NCBI RefSeq assembly: GCF_027579695.1
Contig: NC_083572.1
Span: forward strand, 12,975,915-13,039,914
Length of the DNA: 64,000 nt
From: Neoarius graeffei
Lineage: Eukaryota > Chordata > Actinopteri > Siluriformes > Ariidae
Direction of reading: 5' to 3'
The first letter of the stretch is position 1. Every line of letters begins with the position of its first letter. The position numbers and the translations under genes were made by a program. This document shows, piece after piece, positions 50,701-63,144 of the stretch. Under the pieces are notes generated by a model that had not been told where the DNA came from, did not search any database, and saw only the letters and a list, made by a program, of their open reading frames with translations.

Positions 50701-53700
50701 AGATGGATGATGTATATAATATAAAAACAGGGTTAGCCAAAATTATGTTAACACAAATGGTAGAAACCATTTATTCACAAAACATGCATCATATGTGGAA
50801 GATGATTTACAGGATGGTCTCAACCTGTTCGAGCAACAGTACCATTTAAAGCCCGGACACACATTTCACGGTCACGGAGCACCACGCATTCAGGAGAAAA
50901 ATAATCCATTAGTGTTAACATAATTTTGACTAACCATATATAAATATTTTGCACAGGACTGTGTTCCTCTGATAACTGAAACAAAGCTCCAGCTCTCTCT
51001 GCTCTTAATCTGTTCTGTTCTTTCAGGATTTATCGCGCATGTCGCTCCTTGTTGAGGGTTTTTTTTTTTTTTAATGCCCGAGTTGTTTGAAACCAATCTG
51101 GGTTTTGTGTGTCAAATAAAGAAGTGGCTTCACCTGTAAGAAAATCAAACACTTTCATGAAGACGCTAACTTGAATGTGAGCAGAAAAAAATAAAACAAG
51201 ATCCTTAAGCAAACTTTTCCATCCTCACTTCCGACTTTCTGCTTTTGTAAAATACGTTTTAAATATAATCGTGAATTTCTCTGGAGTTTTCAGGCTGAGC
51301 TCCTCTCCTCGTATTCTTTAACCACTCGTTTCCTCGTTGTTCTTGAAGCATTTGCTTCTATTTTTTAACATTTTTCTTGATAGCGGGGAGACGGTAATGC
51401 CTTTTATCTATTTCTCTGTTTGAACAAGCAAAAACGGCGCAAAAATTAACCACACTGAAGACCGATTAAGCCTTGCTTGCATGAAAGACGGTGTCTGTCT
51501 GACCCCAGCTGTAATTATCATGTGATGCATGACATCATGCACAAGGGGTCTATAGAGATCTTGCAGTCACGTGACCGAAAAGTACACAACTCCCATCTTG
51601 TCGGTCAAAAACACCGCTGAATACTGCTGCACTCGTGTACAGAATGGATCAATTTCAACCGACGGACTACACGGCTCATTTTTCTAATGAACAGATAACT
51701 AGATATATGTCTAAAATAAACGATCTACAGATTTGTGACCCTTATGGCTTTCTGGACGGAGTTTTCACGACCGGATTTTGAACTGCCAGCGGAATACCCG
51801 GACGTGTATGATTACCTCATTAACTTTCACTCGCTGTTCAGTGGTGAAGCACTGCGTGCTTATAAATCTCTGGACAGTTATCTTTACAGAAATTCAGGAT
51901 TTGTCAGCGACTCAGATGTGGCATCTTGTAACAAGAATCCTCATTGGATGGGTAAGTCACTTAAGTATTGAGTATAGCACTGACCAGCCGATTATAGAAT
52001 AGAATAAGGTAATTCCAAATCGTCCGTCTTGTTTACATGGATCTGGCGTTGGAGAGGTAGAGGCTTGGCAGTGGAGATTTGAGTGGCTGTTTTCTGAGCT
52101 TAGTCAACAGGCCGGCTCTGCCTGCAGCCTCGCTTTTGCTCCCGGCGCTGCCTCCTTCGCTTTGTTTCCGATAACAATCCACGGAGACCCCGCTGGTCTC
52201 GCTGTCTCGTCCGGAATGTTATAATTTTTTTTTTCTCGTCCGGAATGTTGTGCATGCGATGGAAATCGCTACAAACTGTCATTTTCTGCTGGAAACCAAT
52301 GTCCAGTAAGTCCATACGGTTGTAGTGGATATTGAAGTCCGGTACAGACGAACAACACGCAAAAATACACACACAAAACATAAACGTGCACAGGTAGGGA
52401 GAGCTTGTAGCCGCAGCCGTTGTAGTAGAATTGTATATAGTAGGGTTTTCCAGAAGAAAAGGTAGAAGTAAAAGTAGAACTAGAAGTAGAAGGCGGAATA
52501 TGGCGTTTGACCGACACGATGGCGTCTGTCACAATCTGGATCGGCTGTGACGTCACATGCAAGTGCTCCATAAACAGTACGTGTACCATACTACAACAGA
52601 GGGGGTATATAAAATAACTTGCAAAACAGTAAATGAAACCGAGACTAAGAAAACAGTTAAGACGTAATGGCGGATACGTAGTGGGGGATGCTTTTAGGAA
52701 CTGAAATAAAAGATCAAAAAGTCTAATTTTTGTGGTGCTAGTTTGTAATATATGCTCGTTCCAACTTGCCTGGTCGGGCATGTCGGGGACATATCCCACT
52801 TACCTGAATGCATGTTTCACTTGCCCTGGGCAATCGGGCAGTCCTTAATGCCAAGCCCTGGCATGATATTTTGTATTTCTCAAAATATAAACAAGGTAAT
52901 CATTTCAAGCAAAGCAGATAAGCAAAGAGATCTTTTTCAATCTCATGTTAATGAGCATGAAAAATGGTGTTTTTTTTAAACAAAAATAATTCGTAATCAT
53001 TTATCAAGTGTTATAACTCATCCCATATTTTGTAGTATTACTGATGTTCATATCAAATAATTTTGTTGTTCTGCTATTGGAGCCAACCGAAGTTTTTCCT
53101 CGCACTCCCTTCCTGACATTCACTCTGAGGTCAGAAATGCTTGGAGTTGCTCAGTCAGAGCAGAGAATGTACATGGCCAGCTGACGGTCACATGAAAATC
53201 CTGTGTGAGAAGGAGGGCCTTGGTGAATTATAAAGGCCCACACAGTAGAGGTTTCGTCTGGGAGGAACTCGTGGGAATGATGGTTTGAATCACATGAGCG
53301 CTCATACAGACTTCCAACATCTAGTAATCAGTAACAAGGGGCTGGTTGAACTGAAAGATCTGATATGGAAAGAGCTGTCCTGAAAGCCAGCTTTTACTAG
53401 CCACCAAGAGATTACAGATAAGACATTTGTTTAAATGTCCTGTTCTTGCTCAGTTGTGGCTTTAAATTATGTCCTCAATATCACTTCCTCACCACAGAAC
53501 AAACGTTCGATAATGAGTTTGAGATTTTTGGTTGCAGGTTGACGTTCTTACTGATATATACAGGGTGTTTCCAAAAAAAAAAAAAAAAAAAAGATATTAT
53601 TTGAGATGTAAATATCCCAGAAACTGCATAGTCTAGGCAAATGAAACTGAACAGGCTTAATGTTGAGCGATATAAGATTTATTCCTGAAAATTTGAGTGA

Positions 53701-56107
53701 AACATTTAAAGGCGTCACGCAGTGGCGATAAAAGTCGCATTATTCTGCACCAGAATGCTTTCGAGATTCGAAATAAATTGACCGTCGATTTTTCAAAAGC
53801 TTCCCGCGGTTGTAATCGGTCCTTATTTGGTCATGCCCATCACTTGAAATTTCCCGCGTTCGCAGCGCCCCCTCTCGGTCAATGGAACAGCTGCGTGACG
53901 TCATACCAGTAACCACTCGGTGCAGTTGCAATGGTGGATACACCAGAAAATAGGAGCGATGCTGAGGAAATTAGCTTTGATTTTACCGATACAGAAGAAG
54001 AAAATGGCCCACAAGTAGAGATTTTGACAGCTGAATGTCCTGGTGATATCCAGCCTTACAGATTTGAACCTGAGCGCTCATCTTCAGAAGAAAATAAGGA
54101 CAGTTCTGACGACGACAGAAACGAAGACGAGAATGAAGTAGACCGGCGACTTGAAGACTTGTTTTGGTTGGTTTCTTTGACTAAATCACTACTTGTGTGT
54201 ATTTTTAAAGACCATTTTCACTTGAATTAGAATGCTGTGTGATTAATCTATGATTATGTGTAATACTGATAGCTGTAGGGGGTGAAAGTATAGCTAGAAA
54301 GATTGAATTCTAGCAACTTGACAGCTTGCGATCTCGCGAAATGCAGTGGCCTTCTGATACAGTAGACCAGTAGACCCCTTGATATTCCAGTTTTCATCAT
54401 TTTCCTTTTATTGCGGTTGATTTTAACTTGATATTCAGTATGTTATAGGCTGGGAGTATTGAGCTTTGTATTGTATTGTTTAGTAAACGTACAATCGTCA
54501 GTAATAAGTGATAATTATTAGTTAAAGGCAGCTCTGTGGCATAAATCACTGTAAAATTTGGACACAAGTCCAAATTTGGCCTTTTGGTTTCTATCCTATA
54601 GATCTATTTTGCTCTCCCATGATGATCTTAGACCTATTAAAAGTGACATGGGGTGTTGTACATAATATTGCAAGATTGATGAGGCAGAACTAGCTGCTAC
54701 TAACTGTAACAATCAACAAATTATTTAATTAATTTAAGTAATTTTTTACCGATACAGATAAATTGGATATGATATGAAAAAAAACCAGTATAAACAAAGT
54801 ATACTCCTGCTATAGTATAGCTGCTGTAAAAAGTACCAGCTTCTTATTGGTAATTATCAGATCTGTACCTGGATTGATGATAATACAGTGAACAATGATT
54901 ATGAGCACTCCTGGATCTACATATATCTATTTTTATAAAAAATAAATTTTTTTTTTTTTGCATTGTAAATAGTTCAAAACCTACCTTATTTGCTTCCGTC
55001 TTTCTCATGGCCGTTGTCATTGGAGGTGGCATATCGGCACGCCCACCCTTTGTCTGGGAATGGCAGGTCCCCTCTGGGTAAACACATGGGGCTGTACCCT
55101 TCTTCAATTTCAGTTTCTTGGCATGTCCCATTCGATATTGTACTAATATTGTCAAAGTCTTCATCTTTGAAATGTTTGCTGCAAATGGACAAACTTTTGC
55201 TGGGTCCTGTCCAGTCTGCTCTGGTCCGACAAACAAATCGTCTCCATGCTTCTTGAACGGTCTTGTCAGTGGGAAATTCGTGTAAGGCAATTACTGGCTG
55301 GGGCTCGTTGTTACAGCCAAACACAATACACTGATTAGGCATTTTGTATCACAGAATATTAATACATCATTTCATAGTGTTTTGAGTGTTCAAAACTATC
55401 CACAAACTGAATAAATCCACAAAATCCGCAATGTAAACAACTCTGGTAAACGCATGCTATAGAGAAAACATGGCGACAGGCCAGCATCACCCAAGGGAGG
55501 TTACTGGTATGACGTCACACACAAGTTGACCTAGTCAACGGCTGGCTGCCTAAATTTGGCTGTGCGCGTCAACTTTAAATGCTTGTAGCGGGCGTATCGT
55601 GACACTGAGAACGCAGGAAACCGAGGGGCTTGAGTAACCCACCAAACCCGACATTTTGACACATGATATAGCCTGATTGCTGAAATTACCACATGACGCC
55701 TTTAAAAGTATGTGAATTCCATGAATGATTTCATTAATTTTCAATATTTGCGAACCCCCTCGACCGTCTCTTCCGATGCTGGTGGTCGTCCAGATCTTTT
55801 TGCCCTGCTGCACACAGACAGCCTTCCTCTTGAACTTTTTGTGTCATGTCCAAATCTGCATTGGAGTTGGTGCATTTTTTTAGAGAATTCTCTCATAAAT
55901 GTACACTGCACAGTCATGTTCGAGCGCACTCTAACACCACAATGCCTTTTCTTTTCCAGTGAATGGCATTTCTATACCTAAAAAAGATTTTAAAAAAACA
56001 ACAAAATTTTGACCTGTTTCCACACATGCTGTTAAAATTTGAGGTCAATTGAACAAGAATTGGCAAAGTTATTAGATTGTGAAATGATGTCAACACCCTG
56101 TATATAC

Positions 56108-56151
<44 letters not shown>

Positions 56152-58857
56152 TACACATTATTAAGCAAATGATTTTCTGATCATAAATCCTTATACCATA
56201 CGTCTGGCTATTTGGGTTTTGTTTTTTTTTAATGCCTGCGTCACATGATGGTGGTAGCATTATATGGTTTCAGGTTATCAAATTAATAACAAGGACTTGA
56301 CTTCCATGTCAACACCATTTACATTTTCTAATTGTTTTTGCAAGAAATGTAGAATCCAATCAGAGCTCTGCAGGTCCTCAAGGACTCTGAGGGTTGTTTT
56401 TGCTGTCTTGGGATTTCTCTGATGCTTAAGAGAACTTCCATCCATTCATTCATTATCCGTAACCGCTTATCCTGTGCAGGGTCGCAGGCAAGCTGGAGCC
56501 TATCCCAGCTGACTATGGGCGAGAAGCGGGGTACACCCTGGACAAGTCACATAGAGACAAACAACCATTCACACTCACACCTACGGTCAATTTAGAGCCA
56601 CCAGTTAACCTAACCTGCATGTCTTTGGACTGTGGGGGAAACCCACACAGACACGGGGAGAACATGCAAACTCCATACAGAAAGGCCCTCATCGGCCACG
56701 GGGCTCGAACCCAGAACCTTCTTGCTGTGAGGCAACAGTGTTAACTACTACACCACCGTACTGCCAGATATAGAGAACTTTTCTATAGGGGTGTTCACAC
56801 GGCACATATTTACATCGGTGCAGCATCGATGTATTTTGTTGCGATATATCTTACACCGGTGTAAATTTTGTGGAGTGTTCACACGTCACAAACCTGCTTA
56901 CTAGAGAGAAGCGTGTTAGCATCGGTGCAGCCCCACTTGCGATCACATGGCAGTTTTTGCGACCGTGCTATACAATAGTAATAATGCGGAAATGAAATAT
57001 GCGCATGCGTGAAAATGTACTTCCTTTTCCCGGTTGTCATGGCATCACCAAGTGCCGGGAAAACCACGTGGATGAAGACACCAGTGTTGCCAGATACTGC
57101 TGATGTTTTCCAGCCCAAAATATGTTCAAATCCGCCAAAATGCAGTTAAAACCGCCCAATCTGGCAACACTGGAAGACAGGCAGTTCTGTTGTTGATATT
57201 CGCCATTTTGGAAGCGCAAAATACCAGGATGCAAATTATGCAATGCCCGTATGTAATCAACTCTCCTCACGCGTAGCGAGTCTACCCCTGTAGCGTTCAG
57301 ACGTCCCATTTTATATCGGTGCTGCCCCGCAAACTAGCATTTACTCCGGAGTAAATTTCTTAAACCACCACCTGAGCAGGGTTTGCACCGGTTTAAGCAG
57401 CTTTCAGGGGCTACACCGGTATAACTTTGTACCGTGTGAACGCTCTACTGGGGCAGCCCCGGTGCTACACCGGAGTAATAGTTGCCGTGTGAACACCCCT
57501 TATGTATATTCCTGCTAATCTGCATAGAGCTGACTGAGGAGTCGAGGGTTAAGAGCCTGCCTCAGGGACTTTAAAGGAGAACTGAAGTCACGATGTAAGG
57601 TTACTAAAACCGAAAACGTAATTAAATAACATGTTAATTAAGAAATAAAGTAAGTTTAAAAATTACTTCAATTCTCCTTTAACTAACCTTTGTGTGATCA
57701 CGAAACTCTGGTTTGAGTTATATATTACCCAATGTGTGTTGAAGTAAAAAAAAAAAAAAGAACAAGCAAACAAACAAAAAAAAATCACGTTCTTAAGAAA
57801 TAGACTTGTTGGATCAGTGGAGAGCTTACTGACGCATACGGACACACTCAGTGACTCCCTTTCTGGAGGCTCAAAGTACGTGACTGTAGGAGTGTTTCTC
57901 TGTTATTTTAACATCTGTTCATGGTTTCGTAATGAGCAAAAAAATGTAATTGTTTATTTTGTTCAGTAATCACAATTTTTCAGTCAATTGAACAAATTAG
58001 TGTTCATGTACTTGATTTATTTGAAAATCATCAGAACGCAGCCTTTTCTTTATTTTAATATACTTGAACACTTGCTAGATGTCACAAATGATTTTAGACG
58101 ACTCTAAATCAATCAATCAATAAATAGATAAATGAATAATTGACAGAATGAATGACTTTGCCTCCACGTTCTGCAAAGTTACGTTTGAGTAGTTGCTCAG
58201 CCCTGCTCTCAGCTTCCAACTGGTTTGAATGTTTCAGACTTCAGGTTTATTTTGCTTTGTCATGTTGTGGTCGAATAAATATTGAAACAAAGGATTGTAT
58301 GTCTGATCTGTTCAACTGTCCTTGTTTGTGTTTATGCAGAGAAAGCCACTAGGGGGTCTCTAGAGAATGAGGATTGGGGCATAAACTTGGAAATCTGTGA
58401 CATCATCAATGAGACAGATGAAGGGTAGGACATCAACAAGTACAGTTCGTTCGTTCCTCTTATTCAGTCTTTTTATTCGTGTTTTCATTTACTTATTTAG
58501 GTAAATAGACCAGGCTTGCTTTTATTGATCATTTTTCTTTAAGTGCACTTTGTGTGTGTTAATAAGATGTTTTACTGATGGTATTTCCACTCCTTTAATG
58601 CACGTGCTTACAGACCCAAAGATGCAGTGAAAGCCATAAAGAAACGGATTGTAGGAAATAAGAATTTCAGAGAGGTCATGCTGGCACTGACTGTAAGTTT
58701 ATATATAAAATCACCTTTCTTCATTCTCTACCCCTCTGTTCCTAAACAATCTTGAACAGCTACAGATATTTTATGTTTCCTGTTAATTTAAAATGAAGAC
58801 TTTAGTGAAACAAGTTTCTAAATTGGCTAAATAATTATTAATCTGAAATGATTTTAT

Positions 58858-58912
<55 letters not shown>

Positions 58913-61900
58913 CAATTTTGTAAAATGAAAATGTATAGAATATTCAATATGTTACATCAATGAAATGTTGTATAAAGTTTATTAATATTTAACCTTGTAT
59001 AGAATTGTGAACTTCAGTTAAACTATTGAGTTTCCAAATTTTCTGAATGTCATCTTCAAACATGATCATATTTATTAAACAAAATATTATATTAAATATT
59101 GTACCCAAATGTGTTAGTATTTAATATTTTTATATAAAATGATGAACTCCTGATATTTACTTTCTAAACTGGCTGAATATTTAAATATTGGCTGGCGTTG
59201 AGTGGTCTATCAGGGATATTCCATTCAGCTAGCATGATATTGAACGAGTCGAAGACGAGTAGTTGAATGGAATATATCTGATATACCACAAAAAAAGCCA
59301 GCCGTTATTATTATTTTCATAAATACACACACTTCATATCAGCATTCTCGAAGGCCAACACTAGCTTACCCGCGACTCGGTGCTGTTAGCGCGGCAGTCC
59401 AGTCAGCTTCCACCTGGCGTAGCAGTAGCGTTAGCGAAGGCCGATGCTAGCTTACCCGCGACTCAGTACTGTTAGTGTGGCAACCTGGTTAGCTTCCAGC
59501 CGGCGTAGCAGTAGCTTTAGCGAAGGCCAACACTAGCGCAGTCAAGCCTATTATTATTTTCCCTGTGTAATTTACTTAGTTTTAAAATCGACAGCTACAC
59601 ACAATGGAGCGACCTGGCAGCCAAAATTCTCTCAAAATCGTCCGCTTTTAACGAAGCAAACCTGGCAGCCATGTTTGTTTACAAATTGTCACAGTCGCTC
59701 GCTAGCATGAAAGTTTTACGTCTCCGACGTGTGATGTCGTGTTGTCTTGACAACAGGCAATATTGTAACAATATTGCACGCTCAGTCTCCACTGGGGAGA
59801 GTGGCATAATACACGTAAGATTAGCGATATGATACTAATATTACATGCTATCAATAAACCCACTAGAAGGGAATAGAATACGTGTTCTTATTCCATTGAA
59901 AAAGTGGCCCATATGTACAGTAATTTTTAATATTGCATTATTTTATATTTTTTTAACATTTTAATAACTCATTATATTAAAATAGTGTCTTAAATATTGT
60001 ATTGCATGTCTTAATCTTTAGAAAAATACTGTACATCATTAATTTAACCTCGCGTATAGTCTGCTTTATATTCTTCCTTCTTTCCCCCTCCAGGTTCTCG
60101 AGACGTGTGTAAAGAACTGCGGCCATCGTTTTCACGCCCGTGTATGCACCCGGGACTTTGTAGAGGGAGTGCTGGTCCGAACCATTCTCCCCAAGAACAA
60201 TCCCCCTATGGTCTTACATGACCGAGTCTTAAGCCTCATTCAGGTTTGTTCTGAATTTCAGCACAGCACAAAGGCACAGTGTTTTTGATTTGTGCTGATT
60301 AGGGGGCATTTAAAATGGGCTCAGTTGGAATTAGTCGAAATTATATTTCTGCAAAATCTCTCTCATGCTTTTGGGCCATGTTTCCGTTTCTTAGGCATGG
60401 GCCGATGCTTTCCGGAACGTTCCGTCACTGTCTGGTGTGGTGTGTGTGTATGACGATTTGAAGAAGAGAGGCTTAGAGTTTCCTATGACTGATCTAGATG
60501 CTCTGTCACCCATACACACCCCCATCAGGGTAAATAACTGTTTATATTTCCCTGGACTTTAACCTACTACAGGACCGTGCCTTTTGCACGTTGTGCCTTT
60601 TGCACGTTGCACCTTTCAGTGAGATAACCCGAGCAATTCTCAGTTCTGAGGTTTTTATAAAGCAAGGCATGCAAATATTACAGCAACCTCTGTCATCATA
60701 AAAATGGGGGATAATTTTTATGTATCTAACAAATATTTTCTTCCTGAACCTTAAACATTGCGAGCAGGTGGAATGTCTGTCTGACTGACTGGGATAGTGT
60801 TATCATATGTACAGTAAAGAATTCCTCTTAACTCGAGGATCTAATCCTGTATTAAAGGGACGAGGGCTAAAATGGTGTCGAAATATATAATCTGGTGTAG
60901 ACAATAAACGTGACAATAAGGAAATTTCAGGAACTCGTTTTTCTGTTTAGCCCCACCCTCTTATTTGAATAATATGCTCACTCTAGTCCAAGTATTCCAT
61001 GCTTGTCAGTTGAGTAATAACAGTATGAGTTCCAGCATCTGAACCCTTTTCAAAATGAATGTTCTTTCGTAACTTTATATCACCTGTGCTTGGAACGTCC
61101 TACAGGTCAAAAGTTACATGAGATACCTTTTAGCTGTATTCTGGAAAGCAAACCACAGTAGAACAATTTCGAAAGCATTCATCTTAATATTTGGGTCAGT
61201 TACATAATCAGTCTTGCTTTTAGAACAAAGAGTTTCCAGTCCAACCATCTGGAACAGATCTGAGGTGTACTTTGGTCTGTTTTATTGGGAGAGATTCATC
61301 TCTGTTTGTGGCCTCTCCCAGAGCGTTCCGGAAAACGATGTGCCTTCTCCACCTGCTGCAGAACCCACGGTGCACATGCCCAAAGTGGCAAGTGCGCACA
61401 CTCCGCAGATCCCCCAGACAAACGGGGCACCTGCACCTATCTCACCTGAACAGGTACAACTAAAAATAGTGTCCTACTTCTTGCTATAATTATAACGGTC
61501 TTCTTTATATCTATGTTAATGATTGCAGAATTGAGCTGTAGCGAAGTGTGTATGTGTGTGTGTGTGTCAGAAACAGAAGCTCAGGGCAGAGTTGGACCTG
61601 GTGAATGGAAACCTGAAGGTAATGACAGATATGCTGAACCAGCTCACACCAGGAGAGAGCTCACCATCAGACACAGAGCTGCTGCAGGTATTTTTCACCC
61701 CATGCATCACTAACTTACTTTCTCATATCTGACTCGTTTACTCGTTCACTAGCTAGGAAAATCATAAGTGGATAGGTGAGATGAACTTCCTGTTCCACAT
61801 TCGAATGCGAACTGAAGTCATTTTTAAACTTACTTTATTTCTTAATTAACGTGTTATTCAATTACGTTTTCGGTTTTAACCTTATATCGTGACTCGTATT

Positions 61901-63101
61901 GGCAACTAATTGCAATTAAATGTTATACTTATCGGCCTGTTCGGTTTTTAGCCGTGTTGAATTTAGTTCGTTTGGTCCACGGCAGGCGTCGCTTATCCGC
62001 GCGATCTTCACGAGACTTGTGCGAGACTTCGAAACGTGAAGCGTCAGCCAGGTGTCAGCGCCGCCATTTTGAAAACTGTTCTCCAAACGAAATCTTGCAC
62101 AAAAACGAGTTTAAATGAACGACTACTGCCTACTTTTTTCAAACTTTCCTGATTGCGATCAAAACAAACAAAAGTTCTGGCTTGATTACGTCAGCATTCG
62201 AAAGAGGGCACGCGCGTCTTTTGACAATGCTGACAGATGTTGGTCGCTTTGATTTCCGCTGTACGTTTTATTTCCGAACTCCAATGTCTCGCACAGGTCT
62301 CAGTGAGTCTCGTTTACAGCCATTGCTTTGACATATGGACTGATGTATTACATGGCGTATTTCAAACACTCATAACTTGCTACAGCAGCGATAAAATAGC
62401 GATCAGAAATGCATTCCTATATTTAATAAAATGAGAAATAGAATTTTGATAAAATTTTCCTTCAGTTCTCCTTTACGTTCCTTGACCCCTACCTTAAGGC
62501 CTCTGCATGCTCTTGTGACAAGGCTTTCGCAGACAGTTGTAATTTATCGTTGAGCGGGGAGTAATAGGCGTGCGCGATGTTATTCACCGCCACAACGCAA
62601 GGGGGCATGAAGTCGCTAGGAGTAGTTGGTGGGTGTGGTTAGTGGAGTGTTTATCCTCCGGTTACTTATAATGACTAGAACTGGAGTCGTATAGATGTAC
62701 GTACTTCCTCGATCAACCGCTCTTCGTGCTGCTCCATCTTCGCTCGTGTTTTTAAAAATGGCGGTCGTGAAAACAAACCAAACCGGGAAAGTAGGGAAGC
62801 GGAAGTGCGTGTACAGCGGATGTAGAGTGGACCAATCGGAGCCTTCTTGTCTGCGACGCTGTCTGCGAGGCTTCTGCGGTGGTCACAATTTTTGGGAGGT
62901 GCGCACAGAGCGTCTGCGAAGGTGGGGGGGGGCTACGCAGACACTGTCTGCGACGCCATCTGCGAGGACTGGGTTGTCAGCATAAATTGGCCTTTACTCA
63001 TCACCCTACAGTCATTCTCTTCTTTTTCTCTCTGTGATGATAAATAACTTGGTTATATACCAGACATGGACCTTTTTATAGCTTTCTGCCTCTCTTCTCT
63101 C

Positions 63102-63144
<43 letters not shown>

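Larger units (their letters stand above)
53710..55701. mobile_element. Kolobok-like element with two inward-facing gene ends
   Basis: TTAA at 53706-53709 and 55702-55705; ends aggcgtcacgc and (complement) aggcgtcatg. Each end carries the first exon of a gene pointing inward: a THAP exon from the right and an acidic exon from the left. TTAA targeting plus a THAP finger is the Kolobok combination. The catalytic core is missing. Confidence 0.75.
53561..56100 (-). mobile_element. TA-flanked DNA transposon, split by a Kolobok-like element
   Basis: Ends cagggtgttt / aacaccctg, with TA on both sides (53559-53560, 56101-56102). The outer parts are 53561-53709 and 55702-56100. The right part encodes on the minus strand (55741-55929) a helix-turn-helix-like start, ending [17 protein letters not shown], as in mariner-like (DUF4817-type) transposases. 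Confidence 0.72.

Noticed and set aside
59349-59545. CRISPR or gene-encoded repeat
   Set aside because: Only about 2.3 units of 86 bp with point differences, no spacer structure, located in an intron.
62695-62985. 96-codon frame in tom1 intron 7
   Set aside because: Lies in a CTGCGA-repeat-rich probable transposon; Arg/Ser-rich translation without a domain.
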